From: Rhizobiales bacterium 62-47
Lineage (GTDB): Bacteria; Pseudomonadota; Alphaproteobacteria; Rhizobiales; Xanthobacteraceae
Assembly: GCA_001899255.1 (NCBI GenBank)
Contig: MKVX01000006.1
Coordinates: 1 to 64,000, forward strand
Reading direction: 5' to 3'
Length of the DNA stretch: 64,000 nt
Notes under the pieces: generated by a model
The model's input: only the letters and a program-made list of their open reading frames with translations
Databases searched by the model: none
What the model was told of the DNA's origin: nothing
Program-made: the position numbers and the translations under genes
Shown here: positions 53,337 to 61,149 of the stretch, one piece after another
Position numbering within the stretch: the first letter of the stretch is position 1
Layout: the number at the start of each line of letters is the position of its first letter

Positions 53337-54164
53337 TCAGTTGCCCTTGAACACCGGCTTTCGCTTTTCAATGAATGCCTGCACCGCTTCGCGATGATCT
53401 GCGGTCGCCGCGGTGCGGATCAACCGCACGGCCTCGTGGTCGCGCGCGGTCGCGAAGTCGAACGCCAGCGCCTCGTCGAGATTGTCCTTCATGTAACGCA
53501 ATGCAATCGACGGCCCTTCCGCCATCGCCTTGGCCAATGCAAAAGCTTCCGCCTGCAATTTCGCATCCGGCACGACGCGATTGACGAGCCCGATGGTTTC
53601 GGCGCGCCGGGCATCCACCTTGTCGCCGGTGAACATCAGTTCGCGAGCGCGTGCAGTGCCGACCAGCCGCGTCAGCAACCAGGCAATGCCGTAGTCGCCA
53701 CTGAGGCCGACTCGCAGATAGCCGGTGGTGACGAAGGCGGACTCCGCGGCGATACGGATATCGCAGGCCATGGCAATGGCGAGGCCGGCACCCGCTGCCG
53801 CGCCCGGCAGCGCGGCGATGGTCGGCTTACGCACCGAAACCAACGCGCCGGTCAACAAGCGTTGGCGTTCCTGCAAGTCGGCGACCTTGTCGTCGAATGG
53901 CATCGCTTGCTTGGCGACGCTGCGGTTGGCGCCCATGCCCTTGACGTCGCCGCCCGCACAAAACGCGGAGCCGGCGCCGGTGATCAGCAGCGCGCCGATG
54001 CTCGAATCCTCGCCGCAGACACGGATCATGTTGCGCAACGCTGGCGTCAGACGATCCGACAGCGCGTTGCGGGCTTCGGGCCGGTTCAGGGTGATGATCG
54101 CGACGCGGTCGCGCACTTCGCACAACAGTTCGTCGGTGCCGGTGTCGATATTACGATTGGTCAT
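53337..54164 (-). CDS. Enoyl-CoA hydratase/isomerase family protein
   Basis: A 275-residue crotonase-fold enzyme. The oxyanion-hole and CoA motifs are present: ALLITGAGSAFCAGGDVKGMG near residues 58-78 and PTIAALPGAAAGAGLAIAMACD near 112-133. It probably hydrates or isomerises an enoyl-CoA in beta-oxidation or an aromatic acid pathway. The preceding minus-strand gene was an SDR now reduced to a C-terminal remnant (54184-54306), so the original two-gene operon has decayed. Divergent from an AidB-like acyl-CoA dehydrogenase. Confidence 0.9.
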   Translation of the reverse strand: MTNRNIDTGTDELLCEVRDRVAIITLNRPEARNALSDRLTPALRNMIRVCGEDSSIGALLITGAGSAFCAGGDVKGMGANRSVAKQAMPFDDKVADLQERQRLLTGALVSVRKPTIAALPGAAAGAGLAIAMACDIRIAAESAFVTTGYLRVGLSGDYGIAWLLTRLVGTARARELMFTGDKVDARRAETIGLVNRVVPDAKLQAEAFALAKAMAEGPSIALRYMKDNLDEALAFDFATARDHEAVRLIRTAATADHREAVQAFIEKRKPVFKGN

Positions 54165-54183
54165 GGTGGCGAAGACCTATGCG

Positions 54184-54306
54184 CTAGAATTTCTCCACCC
54201 ACGGCCGCAATTCGAGTTCCCAGCTCCAGGCGCTGCGCGGCTGTTGCAACGCATTCCAGTAGCTGGCGGCGATGGCGTCGGGGTCCAGCATCGAATCCGG
54301 CCTGTC
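54184..54306 (-). pseudogene. C-terminal remnant of a short-chain dehydrogenase
   Basis: Reading the minus strand gives DRPDSMLDPDAIAASYW, then QQPRSAWSWELELRPWVEKF and a stop. This is the typical C-terminus of SDR oxidoreductases from this group (DPDAIA.. YW, PRSAW, ELDLRPW). The region upstream lacks the Rossmann GxxxGxG part and the YxxxK active site, and the adjacent frames do not continue it, so only about 40 residues survive. It lies 20 bp before the enoyl-CoA hydratase start, in the position of a lost operon partner. Confidence 0.6.
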
Positions 54307-54454
54307 GGACGATCGAAGCGTTTTCGTAGCGTGGAATATCCATGGGCCTCTCCGCAGGATCGTCGCGCGTCTCCAGAGACGACAGGGCTTTATTCATCAT
54401 CGTATCAGGGGCATGATTGGAATGGAAACGCCGCAGACGATGCCGGAGGCCGCC

Positions 54455-56215
54455 ATGAACATTCAAACGCCGATCGCTGCGAACCTGATCGCGCCCGATA
54501 CATCCGGCACCAATTTTTATCGCACCGATCCGTCGCTGGCGGACCTGCTGCGTATTCATCTCTCGGATAAATTGTTCAAGCACATCGAGCCGCATCTCGA
54601 TCGGCTCGGCGAACTCGTCGGCGGCCGGCTCGATGAGTGCGGGCGCATCGCCGATCGGCATGGGCCGGTGCTGCATCCGCGCGATAAGTTCGGCCGCGAC
54701 GTGCAGAGCATCGAATATCACCCGGCCTATCGCGAATTGGAGAACGCGGCGTTCGGCGAGTTCGGCATTCACGCGATGTCACATCGCAAAGGCATTCTCG
54801 GTTGGCCGGACACCTATCCGGTGACGGCGAAGCACGCTTTCACTTTTCTATTCAATCAGGCCGAGTTCGGCATGGGCTGTCCGATCAACGTCACCGACGG
54901 CGCGGCAAAACTGTTGTCGCGCTTCGGAGACGAGGCGCTCAAGGCAAAGTATCTCGATGGTCTGACGCAGACCGACATGAGCAAGCTGACGCAAGGCGGT
55001 CAGTTCATGACCGAGAAGGAGGGCGGTTCCGATGTCGGCAAGCTCACTTCGACCGCGGTGCAGGAGGGTGATCACTGGCGGCTCTATGGCGAGAAGTGGT
55101 TCTGCTCCAATGCCGACGCCAAGGTGGTGATGTTGCTGGCGCGGCCGCAAGGCGCGGGCGATGGCACGCGCGGCGTCGGGCTGTTTCTGATGCCGCGTTT
55201 CCTCGACGACGGTTCGCAAAATCATTATCGCATCGTGCGGCTCAAAGACAAACTCGGTACGCGCTCGATGGCGTCCGGCGAAATCAAGCTGGAAGGCGCG
55301 ATTGCCTATGCCGTCGGTCGGCTGGATCGCGGCTTCGTGCAGATGGCGGAGATGGTCAACTCGTCGCGGTTGTCCAATGGCGTGAAGTCGACCGCGTTGA
55401 TGCGGCGCGCATGGCATGACGCGATGGCGGTGGCGCGAGGCCGCGTCGTGTTCGGCAGCCGCATCTCCGATCTGCCGTTGGCGCGGCGGCAGATGATGAA
55501 GATCTCGCTGGCGACCGAACAGGGATTGTCGATGAGTTTCCTCACTGCCGATGCGCTGGATCGCGCCGAGGCGGGCAGTCAGGATGCAGCTGCGCTGCTG
55601 CGCATTCTGACGCCGACGTTGAAATTCCGCGCCACCCGCGATGCGCGCAAGGTGTGCGGTGACGCGATGGAGATGCGCGGCGGCGTCGGCTACATCGAGG
55701 AATTCGCCACCGCGCGGCTGTTGCGCGATGCGCATCTCGGTTCGATCTGGGAAGGCACCGGCAACATCGTCGCGCTCGATGCACTGACGCGCGCGGTCGG
55801 GCGTCATGGCGCGGAGTCGGCGCTCGGTGCCGATTTGCACGCACGGCTCGATGATAGTTCGAGTCTGCCGCAGGCCTGGCGCGACAAGTTGCATGGTCTG
55901 ACCGATCGCGCCATCGCGTTCGCGCGCGAAGTTGCGCAACATGCCGACAACGAAGCCGATGCACGGCGCGCCACCAGTACGCTCTATCAAGTCGCCAGCG
56001 CCGTGACGCTGGCATGGGAAGGCGCGCGCATCCATGCGGCGCGTGGCGATGCGCGGCGCGCGTTGTGGTCGCGCGTCGTGGTCGATCATCGGCTGATGCC
56101 GAACGATCCGTTCAAGCTGATGACCGGCGGTGCCGTACGCGCCATCGTCACGCATCTGCTCGACGAGCAGCCGCTGGGTATGCGGGAGGTCGGCGAATTG
56201 CTCGTCGCGGCGTAG
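54455..56215 (+). CDS. AidB-like acyl-CoA dehydrogenase
   Basis: A 586-residue flavoprotein of the acyl-CoA dehydrogenase superfamily. ATG 54455 follows GGAGG at ideal spacing; upstream starts give no family-like sequence. The FAD/substrate segment has SKLTQGGQFMTEKEGGSDVGKL near residues 185-205 (written here in overlapping parts), WFCSNADAK, and RMRGGVGYIEE-like MEMRGGVGYIEE. The long C-terminal extension and N-terminal segment fit AidB-type members, which can act on acyl-CoA or respond to alkylation. Substrate unknown. Divergent from the enoyl-CoA hydratase and SDR remnant. Confidence 0.85.
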   Translation: MNIQTPIAANLIAPDTSGTNFYRTDPSLADLLRIHLSDKLFKHIEPHLDRLGELVGGRLDECGRIADRHGPVLHPRDKFGRDVQSIEYHPAYRELENAAFGEFGIHAMSHRKGILGWPDTYPVTAKHAFTFLFNQAEFGMGCPINVTDGAAKLLSRFGDEALKAKYLDGLTQTDMSKLTQGGQFMTEKEGGSDVGKLTSTAVQEGDHWRLYGEKWFCSNADAKVVMLLARPQGAGDGTRGVGLFLMPRFLDDGSQNHYRIVRLKDKLGTRSMASGEIKLEGAIAYAVGRLDRGFVQMAEMVNSSRLSNGVKSTALMRRAWHDAMAVARGRVVFGSRISDLPLARRQMMKISLATEQGLSMSFLTADALDRAEAGSQDAAALLRILTPTLKFRATRDARKVCGDAMEMRGGVGYIEEFATARLLRDAHLGSIWEGTGNIVALDALTRAVGRHGAESALGADLHARLDDSSSLPQAWRDKLHGLTDRAIAFAREVAQHADNEADARRATSTLYQVASAVTLAWEGARIHAARGDARRALWSRVVVDHRLMPNDPFKLMTGGAVRAIVTHLLDEQPLGMREVGELLVAA

Positions 56216-56276
56216 GCCGAAAGGCCGTCAAAATTGTTGCGGCAACGTTGCGGCAAACCCGTGGCGGCTTGCGGCA

Positions 56277-56314
56277 ATTCCAGGTTCGCTCGCGAAGGGC
56301 TCGCGCCCCGGAAT
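56277..56314. repeat. Short imperfect palindromic intergenic repeat
   Basis: A sequence beginning ATTCCAGGTTCGCTCGCG and ending GCGCCCCGGAATGAC forms an imperfect hairpin in the 125-bp gap between convergent genes. It resembles repeats common in Bradyrhizobium and Rhodopseudomonas intergenic regions. The preceding 40 bp repeat TTGCGGCAA several times. Confidence 0.45.
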
Positions 56315-56340
56315 GACGCTGCCTTTACTGAGCGCCCACC

Positions 56341-57813
56341 TCAGTCCTCGAACAAAGGTGGTGGCGTGAAGCCGCCGAACTCGCGCTCGATCAACGCGGC
56401 GAGTTTCAGCGGCGTGCGATCTTCCAGCCACGGGCCGACGATCTGCACGCCGATCGGCAGACCGTCTTTCGATCGGCCCACCGGGATTGCCGTTGCGGGA
56501 AGGCCCGGCAGCGTGGCGATGCCGGGCCACGCCAGTTGATCCGTATACGGAAACAGCTTGCCGTCGATGGCGATGCGCCGCTGTTCCTGATCCGGCAGAT
56601 GATCGTGCGGGTAGGCCGGCGTCGGCATGATTGGGCAGATCACCGCATCGAACGCCTTGAACAGATCGCGCCATTGCGCGCGCAGTCGCGTGCGGCCGGC
56701 ATTGCACATCACCCAATCGCGATGGCTGAGCGTGATGCCGCGCAGCCGTTCGGCGGCGAGGCTCATGTCGTTCGGCGCAAGCTGCGCGGCGGCGGCCTGT
56801 GCGCCGGCATAGACCTCCGGCGTGAACGAGCCGGCGAGGAACGACATCAGCATCCGCATATAGAGCCGCGTTGTCGCGGCGAGGTCCGGCAGCAGTGGCG
56901 TTTCGCGCGCAACGCTGACACCTTTGCCGGCGAGATTGCGCGCCAATGTGTCGACCGCCGCGCGCACCTCGGCGGCGACCGGCAGCAGCGGGTGGCTGTC
57001 CAGCACTAGCACGCGAAAACCCTTGAAGTCGGGATGACGCGAGGCGGGCAGCGCCAGCTTGTAGCCGACGCCGGCCTCGATCGGATCGGGACCGGCGATG
57101 ACGTCGAGCAGCAAGGCGAGATCGGCGGCGCCGCGCGCCATCGGTCCGATCACCGAGAGATCGCGCTCGAACGGCAGCGGCGGGAACGGCGGCGCCGAGT
57201 GGCCGCGCAGCGGGCAGAGATTGAACGTCGGCTTGTGCGCGTAGACGCCGCAATAATGCGCCGGCACGCGCAGCGAACCGCCGATGTCGGAGCCGAGCGA
57301 CAGTGCGCCGTAGCCTGCCGCCAAGGCCGCCGACGAGCCGCCGGAGGAGCCGCCCGGCGTGCGGTCGAGGCCGAACGGATTGTTGGTGGTGCCGTAGATG
57401 TCGTTGTAGCTCTGCCAGTCCGACAGCGCGACCGGCACATTGGTCTTGGCGAGAATGACGCCGCCGGCCGCCTTGACGCGGGCAATCGACAGCGCATCCT
57501 CCTGCGCGATGAAGTTCTTCTGCGGCACGAAGCCCCATGTCGTCGGCAGGCCGGCGACATTGAAGGATTCCTTCACCGTCATCGGCACGCCGAGCAGCGG
57601 CTTCTTCTCGCCGCGCGACAATGCCGCATCCGCTGCCTTGGCCGCTTCGAGTCCCCGCTCGAAATCGCGTACGCATATGGCGTTGATCTGGCCGTCGTGG
57701 CGCTCGATGCGCGCGATGGTATCCTTCGCCAGTTCGACGGCGGAAACTTTCTTCGCGGCGAGGGCTGCCGACATCTCTGCGGCGGTCTTGAAGCTCCATG
57801 ACGATGCGGTCAA
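56341..57813 (-). CDS. Amidase-signature family amidase
   Basis: A 490-residue amidase with the Ser-cisSer-Lys triad: the Lys is in VPMTVKESFN near residue 78 and the serines are in the Gly/Ser-rich PGGSSGGSSAALAAGYG near 150-166. It should hydrolyse an amide to acid plus ammonia. TTG 57813 was chosen as start because GGGAGA lies six bases upstream; the frame extends to 57918 without a better start. Convergent with the AidB-like gene. Substrate unknown. Confidence 0.87.
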   Translation of the reverse strand: MTASSWSFKTAAEMSAALAAKKVSAVELAKDTIARIERHDGQINAICVRDFERGLEAAKAADAALSRGEKKPLLGVPMTVKESFNVAGLPTTWGFVPQKNFIAQEDALSIARVKAAGGVILAKTNVPVALSDWQSYNDIYGTTNNPFGLDRTPGGSSGGSSAALAAGYGALSLGSDIGGSLRVPAHYCGVYAHKPTFNLCPLRGHSAPPFPPLPFERDLSVIGPMARGAADLALLLDVIAGPDPIEAGVGYKLALPASRHPDFKGFRVLVLDSHPLLPVAAEVRAAVDTLARNLAGKGVSVARETPLLPDLAATTRLYMRMLMSFLAGSFTPEVYAGAQAAAAQLAPNDMSLAAERLRGITLSHRDWVMCNAGRTRLRAQWRDLFKAFDAVICPIMPTPAYPHDHLPDQEQRRIAIDGKLFPYTDQLAWPGIATLPGLPATAIPVGRSKDGLPIGVQIVGPWLEDRTPLKLAALIEREFGGFTPPPLFED

Positions 57814-57925
57814 ACTGGTCTCCCGTGCATGAGGATCGCGACGGCTGCGATGATGCTCAGTTCCAACGGGACATGCAAGGCGACGCTTGCATGCGTGCCA
57901 TCGCCATTGCGATGACATTATGCCG

Positions 57926-58807
57926 CTAGCTGCGATGGAAATCGTGCGGCGAAAATTCCAGGTCGAGAATTTTCCACTCGTCGTATTTGTCGGTGGGCAA
58001 CATGGCGTAAGGCTGGCAGGCCGTCAGCGCGGCAATCGCGCCCTGCATCAATGCCGGACCTTTGACTGACGCGCTGCCCGCGATCAGCGCCGGTGGCGCC
58101 GCCAGCCGGCCGTCCGGCTTGAAGATCACGCGCAACTTCACCTTGACGTCGTCGGACGACGCGACGCCGTCCGGCATCGGCGAGCAGGTCTTGAGGTGGC
58201 GGCGGAATGCCGCGATGTCCACCTTGGAAACATTGGCGGCCTTGAAAGCTTCGCTATCGAAATCGGCTTTGCCGCCGGATTCCGGCAGCCCGAGCATGAT
58301 GCCGTATTTCACCGTGACGTCGGGCTCGGGCGTTCGATAGGCCGGCGCGGCTTGAGGTTGCGGCATGGCCTGTGGCGGCGGTTGTTGTGGCGTCGGCGCT
58401 TGTTGCGGTTGCACCGCAGCCTGCTGCGATGGCGCCGGTGGCTGCGATGCGGGCGGCGGCTTGGGCGCGGCCTGCTGTTGCTGCGGCGCTGGCGGCTGTT
58501 GCGGCGTGCTCGGCGTGTCGAGCGAATTCTTCAGGTCGAGTTGCGGCAAGGTGGGTTCGGGCTTCGGCGGCGGCTCCGGTTTGGCCGGTTGCTCGAGTTC
58601 TTCCGGTGTCACCAGATCGACGGTGATGGCCTTGGCGCTCTCGGAATTGAACGGGCGAATGCCGGAGAACACCAGCACGCCTGCCAGCAACGCGACATGG
58701 ATGGCCACCGATGCGGCGGCACCGGGGTCGAGCAGTTGCCGGAATTTCGCCAGATCGATCAACGACGCAACGCCTACGTTATGCAACGCCTCACGGCTTC
58801 GGGCCAT
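57926..58807 (-). CDS. TonB/TolA-like envelope protein
   Basis: A 293-residue protein with one N-terminal membrane segment (about 30-49, AASVAIHVALLAGVLVF), then a long Pro/Gln-rich region (about 65-165) able to span the periplasm, and a C-terminal globular domain of about 110 residues (VSKVDIAAFRRHLKTCSPMP, VKLRVIFKPDGRLAAPP, ACQPYAMLPTDKYDEW) resembling TolA/TonB C-terminal domains. It may couple the inner membrane to an outer-membrane receptor. ExbB/ExbD are not adjacent. Confidence 0.72.
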   Translation of the reverse strand: MARSREALHNVGVASLIDLAKFRQLLDPGAAASVAIHVALLAGVLVFSGIRPFNSESAKAITVDLVTPEELEQPAKPEPPPKPEPTLPQLDLKNSLDTPSTPQQPPAPQQQQAAPKPPPASQPPAPSQQAAVQPQQAPTPQQPPPQAMPQPQAAPAYRTPEPDVTVKYGIMLGLPESGGKADFDSEAFKAANVSKVDIAAFRRHLKTCSPMPDGVASSDDVKVKLRVIFKPDGRLAAPPALIAGSASVKGPALMQGAIAALTACQPYAMLPTDKYDEWKILDLEFSPHDFHRS

Positions 58808-58933
58808 GAGGGCGGTTCACCATGAGATGACGCCGCGAGTTTCGTCAAGCACGGCGGCGCGCGCTGGGGTCACAGTGTCAGGAGGTCGCGGCTTCCGACG
58901 TTATCAAGGATGGCGAACGCATGACATTCTCCG

Positions 58934-59056
58934 TTGTCATGGCCGGGAATAGTCCGACCACCCACGTCTTGCTTGTGGATATCCCTTAAGACGTGGATGC
59001 CCGGGCATAGGCAAGCGGAAGCGACGCCGTTCTTCGAACGGCTATGCCCGGGCATG
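58934..59056. repeat. Imperfect palindromic repeat, family also at 60973
   Basis: Starting CATGGCCGGG and containing CCCACGTCTT and AAGACGTGGATGCCCGGGCAT, this block can fold into a hairpin. The same building blocks occur at 60973-61062. It fills part of a 444-bp gap (58808-59251) that otherwise holds no gene. Confidence 0.5.
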
Positions 59057-59102
59057 AAGAAACGTTAGTGAGATCGCCGCCGAGGCGTCGTCGATACTGC
59101 GG

Positions 59103-59212
59103 CGTCATCCTGAGGTACGAGCGACGTCAGTCGCGAGCCTCGAAGGATGATGGTTATTGGCGCCGTCGCCCTTCGAGGCTCCATGCTGTGCACGTCGCAC
59201 CTCAGGGTGACG
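59103..59212. repeat. Long inverted repeat (CGTCATCCTGAGGT type)
   Basis: A 110-bp element. Outer arms CGTCATCCTGAGGT and ACCTCAGGGTGACG pair at 13 of 14 positions, and inner arms GAGCCTCGAAGG and CCTTCGAGGCTC pair fully. This is a hallmark intergenic palindrome of Bradyrhizobium/Rhodopseudomonas-like genomes. Likely a non-autonomous mobile or REP-type sequence. Confidence 0.65.
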
Positions 59213-59251
59213 GCGTCCGATTTGCATGACGGCTTCCGCCTTACGTTCGTT

Positions 59252-60409
59252 TCATGCCGGTTGCGCCTGTCGCAGGAATTGCAGCAGCAGCCGGTTCACC
59301 TCGGCAGGCTGTTCCTGCTGGACCCAGTGCCCGGCACCGTCGATCAGGTGGCAGCCGAGCATGTGGCTGCAGGCGGTGGTCTGCATCGCTTCCATGGCGC
59401 CCGCGCGCTGGTAGATGCCCCAGTCCTGCTTGCCGGAGATGAAGCACGACGGCACATCGATGCTGCGGCCGGAGAACAGTTCGAGGTCGGGATTGTTCAC
59501 GCCGCTGGTGCCGCAGCGATACCATTGCAACCCGCCTTGAAAGCCGGTGCGTCGATATTCGTCGCTGTAGAATTGCAACTCGCGATCGGGAAGCCAGCTG
59601 TTGGCGGCGATCTGCGCGGCGCTCGGCATTTCCTTGGCGACGGTCTGCGCCATGGTCTGGTCGAGGTCCATGACATAGTAAGTCGGCAGCTTGGCAAGTT
59701 CGGCGGCATTCCATGCCAGCAGCGGATACGGCGCGTTGCCGGCCCAGTCCGCGCTCTTGTGATGATAGTAAGCGCGCAGAAAATCATGCAGGCCCTGCGG
59801 CGCGTGCTGCATGTCGGCATTGGCTTCGCGCGTCGAATAGTACCACTGGTAGTGCTTGCGCGGCCGCTCCAATGCCGCGAGGTCGCGGTGCACCGGATCG
59901 ACAGCGGTGGCCGGCGGTTTGTCCACGGTATCGAATGGCAGCGATGGCGGGCCGGCGAACGGCGCGCTCATCAGTACCACGGAGCGGAACACGTCGGGCC
60001 GCGCCAGCGCGCACCATGGCGCGACGATGGCGCCGAAGTCGTGACCGACCACGGCGTCGACCGCGCGATAGCCGAAGGCGAAGACGAGGCCAAGTGCATC
60101 GCGCACCAGATTCATCAACCGAAACGGATGCAGGTCGCCGTCGTAACTGGCGTCCCAGCCGGTGGTGCGGCCATAGCCGCGCTGGTCCGGCGCGAGGACG
60201 TGATAGCCGGCGGCGGCCAGCGCCGGCATCACCTTGCGCCAGCTATAGGCCAACTCCGGAAAGCCGTGCAGCAGCAGCACGCAGGGCCGCCCCTTGGTCT
60301 CATAGCCGGCTTCGAGCACGTGCATCGTGAGGCCGTTGATGTTCGCGACGGTGCGCGAGCGGATGCCGGGCGGCAGCGGGATTTCCGGCAGGGGCGTGCT
60401 TAGCGGCAT
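59252..60409 (-). CDS. Epoxide-hydrolase-like alpha/beta hydrolase
   Basis: A 385-residue alpha/beta hydrolase. The oxyanion motif is LLHGFPELAYSWR near residues 46-58, the nucleophile elbow GHDFG near 122 carries Asp, as in epoxide hydrolases and haloalkane dehalogenases, and the C-terminal catalytic His is in GAGHWVQQEQP. The cap region is long and has several Tyr (YYSTRE, RAYYHH). The substrate is unknown. ATG 60409 chosen; no strong Shine-Dalgarno sequence. A 444-bp repeat-rich gap follows its end. Confidence 0.87.
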   Translation of the reverse strand: MPLSTPLPEIPLPPGIRSRTVANINGLTMHVLEAGYETKGRPCVLLLHGFPELAYSWRKVMPALAAAGYHVLAPDQRGYGRTTGWDASYDGDLHPFRLMNLVRDALGLVFAFGYRAVDAVVGHDFGAIVAPWCALARPDVFRSVVLMSAPFAGPPSLPFDTVDKPPATAVDPVHRDLAALERPRKHYQWYYSTREANADMQHAPQGLHDFLRAYYHHKSADWAGNAPYPLLAWNAAELAKLPTYYVMDLDQTMAQTVAKEMPSAAQIAANSWLPDRELQFYSDEYRRTGFQGGLQWYRCGTSGVNNPDLELFSGRSIDVPSCFISGKQDWGIYQRAGAMEAMQTTACSHMLGCHLIDGAGHWVQQEQPAEVNRLLLQFLRQAQPA

Positions 60410-60512
60410 GGTTCGAATCCCGTTCAATGAAGCGCAGCATCTGTACACTTTTGGCCACAGGAACGATCCCTATGCCTGCTCGTTGATCCCCCACAAGCCA
60501 TGGAGGAGTCAA

Positions 60513-60875
60513 ATGGGTATTGAAGCCAGGGAACAAGGCAATCTGATCGGCAGCGACAAGGTCGAGGGCACCAACGTCTACGGCGCCAATGGCGAGAAGA
60601 TCGGCTCAATCGAACGCGTCATGATCGACAAGCCGAGCGGCAAGGTGTCCTACGCCGTGCTGGGCTTCGGCGGCTTTCTCGGTCTCGGCAACGACCACTA
60701 CCCGCTGCCGTGGCAGTCGCTCAAGTACAACAAGGAACTCGGCGGCTATCAAACCATGATCACCGAGGACCAGATTCAAGGCGCGCCGAAATACGCCAGC
60801 GACACTGAGTGGAACTGGAGCGATCCGGGCCGCTATCGCCAGGTGAACGATTACTACGGCGTGCCGATGGTGTGA
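60513..60875 (+). CDS. PRC-barrel domain protein
   Basis: A 120-residue protein with one PRC-barrel domain (LIGSDKVEGTNVYGANGEKI ... SIERVMIDKPSGKVSYAVL, ending HYPLPWQSLKYN). GGAGGAG precedes ATG 60513. PRC-barrel proteins take part in RNA metabolism, photosynthetic complex assembly or stress tolerance; in rhizobia such small ones are often stress-induced. A strong terminator follows. Confidence 0.85.
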   Translation: MGIEAREQGNLIGSDKVEGTNVYGANGEKIGSIERVMIDKPSGKVSYAVLGFGGFLGLGNDHYPLPWQSLKYNKELGGYQTMITEDQIQGAPKYASDTEWNWSDPGRYRQVNDYYGVPMV

Positions 60876-60908
60876 GCGGCGAGACGCAGCGCTGCATCGT
60901 GCAAAGGA

Positions 60909-60933
60909 AAGCCCGCCATCCGGCGGGCTTTTT
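60909..60933 (+). terminator. Rho-independent terminator after PRC-barrel gene
   Basis: GCCCGCC and GGCGGGC form a seven-base-pair stem, extended by AA/TT, with a four-base ATCC loop, followed by TTTTT, 34 bp after the stop. A textbook terminator. Confidence 0.85.
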
Positions 60934-60972
60934 CACGTCGTGAGATGTCGGAGGTAGATGTCGGAACGAAAC

Positions 60973-61062
60973 CGTCATGCCCGGCCTTGTGCCGGGCATC
61001 CACGTCTTTACAACGCAGCGAGGACAAAGACGTAGATGGCCGGGACGAGCCCGGCCATGACG
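60973..61062. repeat. Inverted repeat (CGTCATGCCCGG type)
   Basis: A 90-bp element starting CGTCATGCCCGG and ending CCCGGCCATGACG, with internal CCACGTCTTT and AAAGACGT arms. It occupies much of the 274-bp gap between the PRC-barrel gene and the convergent ligase gene. Same family as 58934-59056. Confidence 0.65.
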
Positions 61063-61149
61063 ATCATCGAAAAGTTGCTGTCAGAGACACGCCGTACAGT
61101 CGAGCCGGTGCGGCTCCTCTGGACGACGGCGTCCGTCGTCAGGAATGCA

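Noticed and set aside
56228-57799. 523-residue minus-strand frame in the amidase gene
   Set aside because: Overlaps the amidase in another frame; the amidase frame has the complete Ser-Ser-Lys motifs.
59147-60403. 418-residue plus-strand frame opposite the epoxide-hydrolase-like gene
   Set aside because: Antisense shadow with no recognisable motif; the minus strand has the complete alpha/beta hydrolase.
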